DNA of 64,000 nt, taken from positions 2,666,001 through 2,730,000 of the forward strand of contig NZ_CP028365.1 of the NCBI RefSeq assembly GCF_003033925.1. The letters are read 5' to 3'. The notes beneath the pieces are model-generated. The model ran no database searches. It was not told the origin of the DNA and saw nothing but the letters and a program-made list of their open reading frames with translations. This DNA is from Tannerella serpentiformis (GTDB lineage: Bacteria; Bacteroidota; Bacteroidia; Bacteroidales; Tannerellaceae). How positions within the stretch are numbered: the first letter of the stretch is position 1; the number at the start of each line of letters is the position of its first letter. Below are positions 34,881 through 42,784 of this stretch, in pieces. Made by a program: the position numbers and the translations under genes.

Positions 34881-36128
34881 CTATGCGCCCTGTTCCGGGC
34901 TTTTTCCCATCCGGTTACCCGGCGCGGCACCGCCTTCCCCCGCCTTCCTTCTTCGGGCAATGAGCCGATCCACATCCTCCGAAATCTTCTGATCGGTGAT
35001 GCGGGCGTAGAGTTCCGTGGTGGTGACGGAGGCGTGGCCCATCATGCGGGCGATGCTCTCCATAGAGATCCCTGCTTCGAGGGTGAGCGTGCCGAACGAG
35101 TGACGCCCGACGTGAAATGTTAGCGGTTCGTGGAGGCCGCATGCCTTACCAATAGCCTTGAGGCGATGGGTTAATAGGAAGTAACTCGCGTCAGGGAAGA
35201 TCCTGCGGTCTTCCGTCTTATCATCTTTCAGGTAAAGCGAAAGGAGCTGTTCGGCGATCGGGTGAAGAGGGATGAGGCTCTCCTCGTGGGTCTTCTGCCG
35301 CGCCTTTCGGATGTATCGCCGACCCGTGCCGTCCGTCTCGATCTGTGACCTTCGGAGCGTCCGCAAGTCGGCGTAAGCCAGCCCTGTGAAGACCGAAAAG
35401 AGGAACATGTGGCGACTCAGCTCCGTGGCTTCGTCTCGGACGGAAAAGGCCAGGAGACGCTCCACTTCATGCTTTTGCAGAAAGCGTGGGCGATACTTCT
35501 CCGTCTCGTATCGCACTCCCTCGAAAGGGTTGAAACGGATCACGCCGCGGGCAATCGCGCGGCGCATCAATCGGCCGAGCCAATGGAGGTGCCGGTTTGT
35601 CGTGGACACAGCGTAGCCCCTTCGCTTCAGAAATAAACGATACGTATCGAAGAAGTCCGGCGCGAGTGTCGGGATCGGAATGTCCAATTCGCCACGGCTG
35701 CGAACAAAGTCCCGCAGTCCACTGTCAGAACGGCGGTTATTTTGATAAGTGCCGGGACTCCTTGAGCGGCCCACGCAGGCTTCCACGGTCCGCAGTTCCT
35801 CTGTGCTCGTTTCCAAAAGCATCGTCGGAGTCTCGTTCACCCCCTGCAATCGGAGTTTCAGTCGTTCGACACTAACTACACCCTCCCGCCGAAGGAGCGT
35901 CGTGTAGCTCGCTTCGATTCGTTCGCGAAGGGCCTGCAAGCGAAGATTGATCTTCCGGTCGCCCGTCTCACCTGACTTCGTCTGCCACGCCTCGGGCGCG
36001 CATTCCTCGCCCGTAGCGATAACCGCCGAACGGCCGTCCACGGTGATTCGACAGAGCACGGCCGCCTTTCCGTTCTTTTTCGTCTTGTTTCGATTGATGT
36101 AAAACAGGATTCTAAATGTGCTGCGCAT
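34881..36128 (-). CDS. Tyrosine recombinase (ICE integrase)
   Basis: 415 residues: N-terminal arm-binding domain (to about 100), SAM-like core-binding domain (about 100-210), catalytic domain (215-390). HVGR is at 339-342, the second His in MGH at 365, and nucleophile Tyr374 in TELYARI. The usual first Arg (TGLR) is replaced: the site reads TGLAYADLR. CTnDOT integrase also lacks this Arg. It lies 12 bp downstream of the second recombinase in the same direction. Confidence 0.92.
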   Translation of the reverse strand: MRSTFRILFYINRNKTKKNGKAAVLCRITVDGRSAVIATGEECAPEAWQTKSGETGDRKINLRLQALRERIEASYTTLLRREGVVSVERLKLRLQGVNETPTMLLETSTEELRTVEACVGRSRSPGTYQNNRRSDSGLRDFVRSRGELDIPIPTLAPDFFDTYRLFLKRRGYAVSTTNRHLHWLGRLMRRAIARGVIRFNPFEGVRYETEKYRPRFLQKHEVERLLAFSVRDEATELSRHMFLFSVFTGLAYADLRTLRRSQIETDGTGRRYIRKARQKTHEESLIPLHPIAEQLLSLYLKDDKTEDRRIFPDASYFLLTHRLKAIGKACGLHEPLTFHVGRHSFGTLTLEAGISMESIARMMGHASVTTTELYARITDQKISEDVDRLIARRRKAGEGGAAPGNRMGKSPEQGA

Positions 36129-36140
36129 GAGATTCCGGGG

Positions 36141-37370
36141 TTAAAGAGTCAGACGAAGATCTTGGGTGAAGGCGAGGAAACGATCGAACTCCTCGAAGAG
36201 TTTGCGCGACGTGACTCGGGCGTATCGCTCGGTCATTTTGAGGCTACCGTGGCCCAACATGCGGCTCACGGTTTCAATGGGTGCACCGTTTTCAAGCGTA
36301 ATCAGCGTGGCGAACGTGTGTCGCCCGATGTGTGCCGTCAGCGGGAATGCGAGGCCTGCTTTCAGTCCGACGGCCTTCAGTCGGATGAGGTAAGTGTAGT
36401 AAGGGATCGGCGAGAAAAGCGTCTCTCGCTCGTCGGAGCGGTAACGCTCGATGAGCGCCACGGCCTCGGGCAGGAGCTTCACCCGACAGAGCGCCCCCGT
36501 CTTTTGCCGCTTGAACTTCAGCCACAGGTCGTCGCGATCGTCTCGGAAGAGGTGTGAGCGCGTAAGCCGCACCATGTCGCAATAGGCCGCCCCGGTGTAG
36601 CAGGTAAACGCGAACAGATCGCGGGCAATCGCCAAGTCCTTTTGATGGGGTGGAAAGGTGAGTGCCAGCAGTCGGTCGAAGGCCGTCCGGTCGAGCGACC
36701 GCGGTGCACTTCGTTTCTCACGCGTGATGCGAATTCCTTCGAAGAGCGGTCGGTCGGAGAGACCCTCCCGGTAAGCCAGCCGGCACACCTTCTTCAGCAT
36801 GCAAGACAGCCGAAGAAAGGAGTTGTCAGAGAGCCCCAACTCCCCTTTGATATAGCGCTCGAACTGCGGGAAGAAGTCCTCCGTCATCTCACTGAAAGTC
36901 ATGTCTTCCCGGCCGAAACGGCTCCGTATAAAGCGGGTGAAGTGCTTTCTCGCTTGATGGTATTTCAGCGCCGAATGCCTCGTCAGATCGACGCCGACGC
37001 GTGCATCTACTTCCTCCAACAGCCAGTCGTAGCGTTCGAGGAAGGTCGTCCGACTGTGGGCATTGCCTTGCAATCGTTCCTTGATGTCGGCGGCCGTGAA
37101 GGCCACACCCCGATCGGCCAGTGTCCGGTAAGCCTGACTAATGGCCAGCATCAGATCGTCTAACTTCTCATTGGTGACGACGGCCTCCCGGCTCTTGCCT
37201 CTAAGGCGGCTCTCGCGGGGATTCCAGAGGTCGGGCGGGCAAGAAAATTTGCTACCGAATTGAGCCATTGTCCCGGCATACGTGATGCGCCCCATGATTG
37301 GTGCCCGTCCCGATTTGTCAATACTGCTCTTTTTTAGGTAGAGCAAAACCTTCATCGTTTCTCTCTTCAT
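36141..37370 (-). CDS. Second tyrosine recombinase (ICE integrase)
   Basis: 409 residues with the same domain plan. Catalytic residues: HIGRHTFATL, LGHGSLKMTERYARV with the nucleophile Tyr. The first Arg site reads CYTGAAYCDMVRLT, again without Arg at the usual place. Tandem tyrosine recombinases are common in Bacteroidota ICEs and may act together. It reads away from the candidate attachment site about 130 bp upstream. Confidence 0.92.
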   Translation of the reverse strand: MKRETMKVLLYLKKSSIDKSGRAPIMGRITYAGTMAQFGSKFSCPPDLWNPRESRLRGKSREAVVTNEKLDDLMLAISQAYRTLADRGVAFTAADIKERLQGNAHSRTTFLERYDWLLEEVDARVGVDLTRHSALKYHQARKHFTRFIRSRFGREDMTFSEMTEDFFPQFERYIKGELGLSDNSFLRLSCMLKKVCRLAYREGLSDRPLFEGIRITREKRSAPRSLDRTAFDRLLALTFPPHQKDLAIARDLFAFTCYTGAAYCDMVRLTRSHLFRDDRDDLWLKFKRQKTGALCRVKLLPEAVALIERYRSDERETLFSPIPYYTYLIRLKAVGLKAGLAFPLTAHIGRHTFATLITLENGAPIETVSRMLGHGSLKMTERYARVTSRKLFEEFDRFLAFTQDLRLTL

Positions 37371-37392
37371 TACTTCGGGTTTTTAGGGTGTG

Positions 37393-37400
37393 CAAAGTTA
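37393..37400 (-). promoter_or_regulatory. -7 box of the integrase operon
   Basis: TAACTTTG on the minus strand, matching TAnnTTTG, 23 bp before the start at 37370. The -33 region is not clear. Confidence 0.5.
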
Positions 37401-37497
37401 CCTGTCAGCGAAGTGTTCAGAGTTATACAAAACGCTACAAATAAGCGCAATACGCACGTTTCACCAAAAGATGTTTACCGCCGTATTTTGCGTTTTC

Positions 37498-37531
37498 GTT
37501 ACCTCTCGAATCATAGGTAACGATTTGGTTA
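37498..37531. other. Candidate right attachment site (attR)
   Basis: GTTACCT at 37498, then ATAGGTAACGATT at 37513-37525, the same 13 bp in the same orientation as at 8085-8097, then TGGTTA. It is next to the integrase promoter, where the recombination site normally lies, and outside it the 41-bp array resumes. Confidence 0.5.
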
Positions 37532-37667
37532 CGCTCCGTCTTCATCGATCCCAACGCTTTGCCTTTTCTTTGCCGATGCAAATCCGTTAGAACCGATGCA
37601 CTTATCACCCAAAACCCGATCGTTTTTCCCACTGCCTTCCTTAGGCTTCCTCCATACTAATAGACTT

Positions 37668-38330
37668 GCAGGAATGCTGCAAGAGCCGCGAAAAACTTTT
37701 TGGTGTTTGCAGGAACGCTGCAAGTGTCCCGAAAAACTTTTTGGCGTTTGCGGGAGCCCCGCAAACGTCTCGGCGAATGCCGGGAGCCTCGCGCAGCCTG
37801 CGCAAACGTCTCGGCAAATGCCGGGAACCTCGCGCAGCCTGCGCAAACGTCTCGGCAAATGCCGGGAGCCTCGCGCGGCCTGCGCAAACGTCTCGGTAAA
37901 TGCCGTGGAACTTGCGCAGCCTGCGCAAACGTCTCGGTAAATGCCGGGAGCCTCGCGCAACCTGCGCAAACGTCTCGGCAAATGCCGGGATACTTGCGCG
38001 GCCTGCGCAAACGTCTCGGCGAATGCCGGGAACCCCGCAAGTGCCTCGAAAAACTTTTTGGTGTTTGCGGGAGTCCCGCAAGTCTCTCGAGAAACTTTTT
38101 GGTGTTTGCGGGAGTTCCGCAAGTCTCTCGAGAAACTTTTTGGTGTTTGCGGGAGTCCCGCAAGTCTCTCGAGAAACTTTTTGGCGTTTGCGGGAGTTCC
38201 GCAAGTCTCTCGAGAAACTTTTTGGTGTTTGCGGGAGTCTCGCAAGTCTCTCGAGAAACTTTTTGGCGTTTGCGGAAGTTCCGCAAGCGACAAAAAATGC
38301 TTTTCGGCATTTGCGGAAGTTCCGCAGGGC
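37668..38330. repeat. 41-bp array of two families, sixteen or so units
   Basis: Three blocks, all at 41 bp. Type A (37668-37765 and about 38030-38330): GTGTTTGCGGGAGTCCCGCA, then TCTCGAGA and AAACTTTTTG. Type B (37766-38030): CGTCTCGGCAAATGCCGGGA, then GCGCAG-C-CTGCGC. A stems vary in step: TTGCGGGA/TCCCGCAA, TTGCGGAA/TTCCGCAA, TTGCAG/CTGCAA. In B the dyads are CGGCA-AA-TGCCG and GCGCAG-C-CTGCGC, about 20.5 bp apart. The array lies between convergent POT and TonB genes if the ICE is removed. 41 is not a multiple of 3, so long ORFs across it are artefacts. Confidence 0.92.
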
Positions 38331-38451
38331 ATTTCCAAAAACGTTTTGACCCTCGCGTAGCTTCCGTAGAAACACTCTGCCGGCTTTATGCTTTCGTCGA
38401 ACACACGTTTTCTATATGTGTTTTCGATGTCGTCCCGCCACCGAAGGTCGA

Positions 38452-40842
38452 TTACAACCGATACCGATCCATGTTGTTATCCTGAATGCGCTCTTGGCTC
38501 ACCTTCTTGCGTCCGGCAGAGAAGCGCCACGTTAGGTTGGCGAGGATGGAGAGCGGTGCCGTTTCGCTCCAGTTGCGGTTGTGGAGCATGGCGTTGTGGA
38601 TGATGCTCTCTGTCCGGCGGCGGGCCAAGAGGTTGCGGCCCGTCAGCGAGAGGGTGATACCGCTCTTCGGGAAGGTGTAACGCGCGCTTAAATCCACTTT
38701 GAAGCGATCCGCCACCCACTTGTCGTTCATGATCCACGGCGAACCATAATTCGCGTTCAGGTCTACGCTTACCGTGCGGGCGATCGTCCACGTGTGGCGC
38801 ATGGAGGCGTACAGCTGTGTGATGCGCTGCTTGTATTGGCTTTCGGGCAGGTGGATGTGTTGCAACTCCACTTCGGCCGCGATGTGCCACCACGGGCGGA
38901 GGTGGCTGTTGAAGCTGTACGAGGCGGCGTATTCATACTTGCGCGCGGCATTGAGGTTGGTGCCATAGAGCGTGTCGCCGCTGCTGTAAAACATGTTCGT
39001 GATCGGGTTCGGCGAGTAGCCCCAACGCAGGTAGAGTGTATGTGGTCCGGAGGTCAGTCGGAGGCGGATGTTGTCGTTCACTTCGGCCTTTAGCAGCGGG
39101 TTGCCGACGTAGTACTCACGTTCGGACAGCTTGAAGACATGGTGGTTGAGCAGCTGGAACGGCGGGCGGAAGAGCGTGCGCGAATAGCTGAGGTTGACCG
39201 ACAGTCCGCTGGGGAAGTTGTACGACGCTCGGACAGAGGGGTAGAGGCCAGTGTAGGTCTGGCGGACGTCGCCGCTGTGCGAGCGGAGATCAGTCTGCTC
39301 CATGCGCAGACCAGCGGAGAGGTAGAGCGGGCCGTGCGAGTAGCTGCCCTCGGCGAAGGCGGCGGGGATCTGCTCCACGTAGCGGAAGCGGTTCTCTCTG
39401 GCCAGGCGATCGCCCTCGGCGTATCCGTTATCGTTTTGCATGGCGGTGCGCGCATACTTGCCGCCGGCCATCAGTTCGATCTCTTTGCTGAGGCGATGGA
39501 TGTAGGCGAGCTGCGTGTAAAACATCTCCGAGCGACTGCGGTCAGTGTTGACCTCGCGGCGCTGCAGCGTGTCGGGCAGGGTGTACAGCACATCCCAACG
39601 CACCTCTTCGTCTTTGTGATCGTGGATGTAGTTCGCTAACCAATTCACCTTGTGGCGACCGTCTTTCGAAGCGTAACGATAGTTGGCTAAGAGATTACCG
39701 GCAAAGGTGGTGCGGTCCGTTTCCGTCGTTCGAGTGTACTGCTCGCGCCGACTGCCTCGCTGGATCTGCTGCGCGCCCTCGGCATAATTCGTGGGTGGAA
39801 ACATGTACGCGAGGGAAGCTTCGAGGCCGAAGGTGTGTAGCTCGCTCGGGTGGACGTTCAGACCCACGTTCATGTTCAGGCCGCGGCGACGGTCGCCGTA
39901 AGTCGTGTTCGTACCTGTGCGCTCCTCGCCGCTGGAGAGGAAGGTCGTCTCGCGCCGACTTTTGACACCCGTGCTGCGTCCGGCACCGAAGCTGACGTCG
40001 GCGTAGGCGCTCCACCGCTCTTTGCCGTACGTGATGCCTGCGCCACCCGACCCGGTGAACAGGGCGCGACGGCGGGCGTCGTAGCTCATGCCGTAGTAGG
40101 AGAGGCCGCCGTGAAGGAAGCCGGAGACGCCGTAAAGCGAACGGAGGATGATATCCACGTAGCCGCCGCTATTCGAGGCGTCGAGGTCGGCGCTACGACC
40201 GGCGTGCACCTCGATGCGCTCCACACGATCGATGGGGATGGCGCTGAGGTAGGCGTAGAGTCCGCCGGCGCGTTGCTGACGGATGCCATTGATGCGGATC
40301 TCGGCGCCGAGTCCGGCGATGGTGACACCGTCGGACGAGAAGTTGACGAGCGGCGTGCGCACGAGGGCATCGACAGCCGTATAGTCGGCTTTGAGGGGTA
40401 ACGAGGAGACGTCAAAGATGAGCCGTCCCTCGCGGTTGCTCACGGCGCGCCGCTCGGCCGTCACCATCACCTCGTCCAGCTGCTGTGTGGCCGTGCGGAG
40501 GGTGATGTCGCCCAGATCGACGGCGCCCGCGATGTCCACTTCTTGCTCGTGAAGGACTTTGCCAAACGACAAGACCGACAGTCCGTAGTGCCCCGTCGCC
40601 GCGACGCGCAGGACGGTCACGCCCGTGCTGTCGGTGAAGGCAAACGCGGCGGCATCGGCGGCTCCGGGCGCTTTAAGCGCGCACATCAGGTTGGCCGCCG
40701 GCGTACCGTCTGGCTCCAGCACCCGCAGCCGGACGTCGTGGAGTTGCGCGGCGGCGAGCAGCGGAAGGAGTGAAACAAAAAGGATGAGCGCGGGGATGAT
40801 CCCACGCCGCATGGGGTGTGCATGATGAATTCGTGTTTCCAT
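38452..40842 (-). CDS. TonB-dependent receptor-like outer-membrane beta-barrel protein
   Basis: 796 residues: signal peptide (ALILFVSLLPLLAAAQ), carboxypeptidase-regulatory-like domain (about 30-105), plug-like domain (EVMVTAERRAV, then DVSSLPLKADYTAVDALVRT and VERIEVHAGRSAD), then a long beta-barrel. Of the outer_membrane_b-barrel_3 kind; substrate unknown. A start at 40812 (MRRGI) is as likely as 40842. A -7 box TATTTTTG lies 37 bp upstream. Its 3' end faces the 41-bp array. Confidence 0.88.
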   Translation of the reverse strand: METRIHHAHPMRRGIIPALILFVSLLPLLAAAQLHDVRLRVLEPDGTPAANLMCALKAPGAADAAAFAFTDSTGVTVLRVAATGHYGLSVLSFGKVLHEQEVDIAGAVDLGDITLRTATQQLDEVMVTAERRAVSNREGRLIFDVSSLPLKADYTAVDALVRTPLVNFSSDGVTIAGLGAEIRINGIRQQRAGGLYAYLSAIPIDRVERIEVHAGRSADLDASNSGGYVDIILRSLYGVSGFLHGGLSYYGMSYDARRRALFTGSGGAGITYGKERWSAYADVSFGAGRSTGVKSRRETTFLSSGEERTGTNTTYGDRRRGLNMNVGLNVHPSELHTFGLEASLAYMFPPTNYAEGAQQIQRGSRREQYTRTTETDRTTFAGNLLANYRYASKDGRHKVNWLANYIHDHKDEEVRWDVLYTLPDTLQRREVNTDRSRSEMFYTQLAYIHRLSKEIELMAGGKYARTAMQNDNGYAEGDRLARENRFRYVEQIPAAFAEGSYSHGPLYLSAGLRMEQTDLRSHSGDVRQTYTGLYPSVRASYNFPSGLSVNLSYSRTLFRPPFQLLNHHVFKLSEREYYVGNPLLKAEVNDNIRLRLTSGPHTLYLRWGYSPNPITNMFYSSGDTLYGTNLNAARKYEYAASYSFNSHLRPWWHIAAEVELQHIHLPESQYKQRITQLYASMRHTWTIARTVSVDLNANYGSPWIMNDKWVADRFKVDLSARYTFPKSGITLSLTGRNLLARRRTESIIHNAMLHNRNWSETAPLSILANLTWRFSAGRKKVSQERIQDNNMDRYRL

Positions 40843-40878
40843 TGTGCCTGTTGTTTAATAGAGTGAATAATCGGATGA

Positions 40879-40886
40879 CAAAAATA
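40879..40886 (-). promoter_or_regulatory. -7 box of the TonB-dependent receptor gene
   Basis: TATTTTTG on the minus strand, a fit to TAnnTTTG, 37 bp before the start codon. A TTG lies about 14 bp further upstream, closer than usual. Confidence 0.45.
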
Positions 40887-40924
40887 GGGGGCGCAGTGGG
40901 CAATTGACGGTAAGACGCAGTCGG

Positions 40925-40957
40925 TTGAGCCTCCCCTTGACAATTCATCTACCTTTG
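40925..40957 (+). promoter_or_regulatory. Promoter of the C69 peptidase gene
   Basis: -7 box TACCTTTG at 40950-40957, with a TTGAG at 40925 as possible -33 (spacing 20, a little long). The leader is about 40 nt. Confidence 0.5.
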
Positions 40958-41003
40958 GCCACAAGATTTATTTACACAATAGAGAAACATCAAACAGTAT
41001 CGT

Positions 41004-42644
41004 ATGAAGAAGTATGCTATCGCATTAGCGGCCGCATTGTTCCTGGCTATGGGCGGGACGAAGGCCGAGGCTTGCACCGACTTGATAGTGGGCAAGAAAG
41101 CATCCGTTGACGGATCAGTGATTATCAGTTATGCGGCCGACTCGCACACGCTGTACGGCGTGATGTATCGTTGGCCGGCAGCGACTCACCCAAAGGGCGC
41201 CATGCTCGACGTGGTGGAGTGGGACACGGGCAAACCGCTCGGGCGCATCCCGCAGGTGGAACGGACGTACTCCGTCGTGGGCAACATGAATGAGCACCAG
41301 GTGGCCATCACCGAGAGCACCTTCGGCGGGCGCCACGAGCTGGTGGACTCGACCGGCATCATGGATTACGGCAGCCTGATCTACATCGCCCTCCAGCGCT
41401 CGCGCTCAGCCCGCGAAGCGATCAAGGTGATGACCGACCTTGTGGCTGCGCACGGCTATTACAGCAGCGGCGAATCGTTCACCATCGCCGACAAGAACGA
41501 GGCATGGATCATGGAAATGATCGGCAAGGGACCCGGCCGTAAGGGCGCCGTATGGGTAGCTATCCGCATCCCGGACGACTGCATCGCGGCCCACGCCAAT
41601 CAGGCGCGTATCCACCACATCCCGTTCGGCGACAAGGAGAACTGCATGTACTCGCCGGACATCGTCTCCTTTGCTCGCGAGAAGGGCTATTTCAAGGGCG
41701 CCGACAAGGATTTCAGCTTCGTCAATGCCTATTGCCCCTACGAATTTGATGGCCTGCGTGCCTGCGAGGCTCGCGTGTGGGCCTTCTTCCGCAAGTTCAC
41801 GGACATGAGCAAGTACGAACAGTTCGTCCGTGGTGACGCCTCGAAGGAGCCGATGCCGCTCTACGTGCGCCCCACGCGTAAGATCTCTGTACAAGATGTG
41901 CAGAACGCTATGCGTGACCACTACGAGGGCACAAGCATGGACATGGTCGAGGAGCCCGGATCGGGTGCGTACAAGGTGCCTTATCGCTGGCGCCCGATGA
42001 ACTTCACCGTCGACGGGCAGAAGTACCTCCACGAACGCGCCATCGCTACGCAGCAGACGGGCTTCGTGATCGTGCCGCAGATGCGCAACTGGTTGCCGGA
42101 CGAGATCGGCGGCATCCTCTGGTTCGGTGTCGACGATGCCAACACGGCCGTCTTCACGCCCGTTTACTCCTCCACGCTGGCTGTGCCGGAGTGCTATCGC
42201 GAGGGCAACGGCGACCTGCTGACCTTCTCGTGGACATCGGCCTTCTGGATCTACAACTGGGTGGCCAACATGGCCTACCACAAGTACAGCTTCATGATTA
42301 AGGACATCCGCAAGGTGCAGTCGGAGCTGGAGGATGGCTATCGCGATCGTATCCCGGCCATCGACAAGGCGGCTCAGACGCTCTACGAAAAGAGCCCCGA
42401 GGAGGCGCGTCGCTTTCTGACTTGGTTTAGCACCACCACGGCGGAGTCCGCTACTGCACGCTGGAAGGAGCTGGGCGAGTACCTCCTGGTGAAGTATATC
42501 GACGGCAATGTGAAGAAGGAGGAGAATGGCCACTTCAAGCGTAACCCGTACGGCCTGCCTGCTGCTCCGGAGTGGCCCGGCTATGACGAGGAATACTATC
42601 GCAGCATTGTCAAGGAGGGCGGAGAGAACCTCAAGGCCAAGTAA
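41004..42644 (+). CDS. C69-family dipeptidase (PepD-like)
   Basis: 546 residues with a signal peptide to GTKAEA; the mature protein starts at Cys24 in EACTDLIVGKKAS. In C69 Ntn-hydrolases this N-terminal Cys is the nucleophile. The early DGSVIISYAADSH and YSVVGNMNEHQVAITEST are typical. It splits dipeptides, probably in the periplasm, for an amino-acid-fermenting life, in line with the POT transporter. Own promoter and strong terminator. Confidence 0.9.
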   Translation: MKKYAIALAAALFLAMGGTKAEACTDLIVGKKASVDGSVIISYAADSHTLYGVMYRWPAATHPKGAMLDVVEWDTGKPLGRIPQVERTYSVVGNMNEHQVAITESTFGGRHELVDSTGIMDYGSLIYIALQRSRSAREAIKVMTDLVAAHGYYSSGESFTIADKNEAWIMEMIGKGPGRKGAVWVAIRIPDDCIAAHANQARIHHIPFGDKENCMYSPDIVSFAREKGYFKGADKDFSFVNAYCPYEFDGLRACEARVWAFFRKFTDMSKYEQFVRGDASKEPMPLYVRPTRKISVQDVQNAMRDHYEGTSMDMVEEPGSGAYKVPYRWRPMNFTVDGQKYLHERAIATQQTGFVIVPQMRNWLPDEIGGILWFGVDDANTAVFTPVYSSTLAVPECYREGNGDLLTFSWTSAFWIYNWVANMAYHKYSFMIKDIRKVQSELEDGYRDRIPAIDKAAQTLYEKSPEEARRFLTWFSTTTAESATARWKELGEYLLVKYIDGNVKKEENGHFKRNPYGLPAAPEWPGYDEEYYRSIVKEGGENLKAK

Positions 42645-42695
42645 TTCTGAATCGGCCGTTAGGGGGCGGACACATCGGTCAGCCCCCCCCAGCAC

Positions 42696-42744
42696 GCCGG
42701 GTACATGATTGGGATCGGATCCCATCGTGTACCCGGCTTTTTTT
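42696..42744 (+). terminator. Terminator after the C69 gene
   Basis: GCCGGGTAC pairs with GTACCCGGC, with further pairing inside (GGGATC), followed by TTTTTTT. The stem may also serve the convergent ccs gene. Confidence 0.88.
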
Positions 42745-42784
42745 GCGCGCACCCGACCCAATTCGCTGGGCGGTCGCAGCCCGT

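Larger units (their letters stand above)
8063..37531. mobile_element. CTnDOT-like integrative and conjugative element, about 29.5 kb, probably not self-transmissible
   Basis: Bounded by the 13-bp direct repeat and flanked outside by related 41-bp array units. The right end carries two tyrosine recombinases and two small HTH genes; the centre carries a tra operon in canonical order; the left part carries an XRE regulator, primase-helicase, excisionase-like HTH and an AbiE pair. Cargo includes a potempin-karilysin pair and an HdeD-like gene in AT-rich DNA. No relaxase, coupling protein or traP is recognisable, and a helicase gene is truncated. Element identity is firm from gene content; the exact ends are inferred. 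Confidence 0.85.

Noticed and set aside
37529-38485. Long repeat-rich frames such as SRKHQKVSRETCGTPAN on both strands
   Set aside because: Unit length 41 bp is not a multiple of 3, so peptide repeats cycle through frames; frames are open on both strands and have no start or ribosome-site support.
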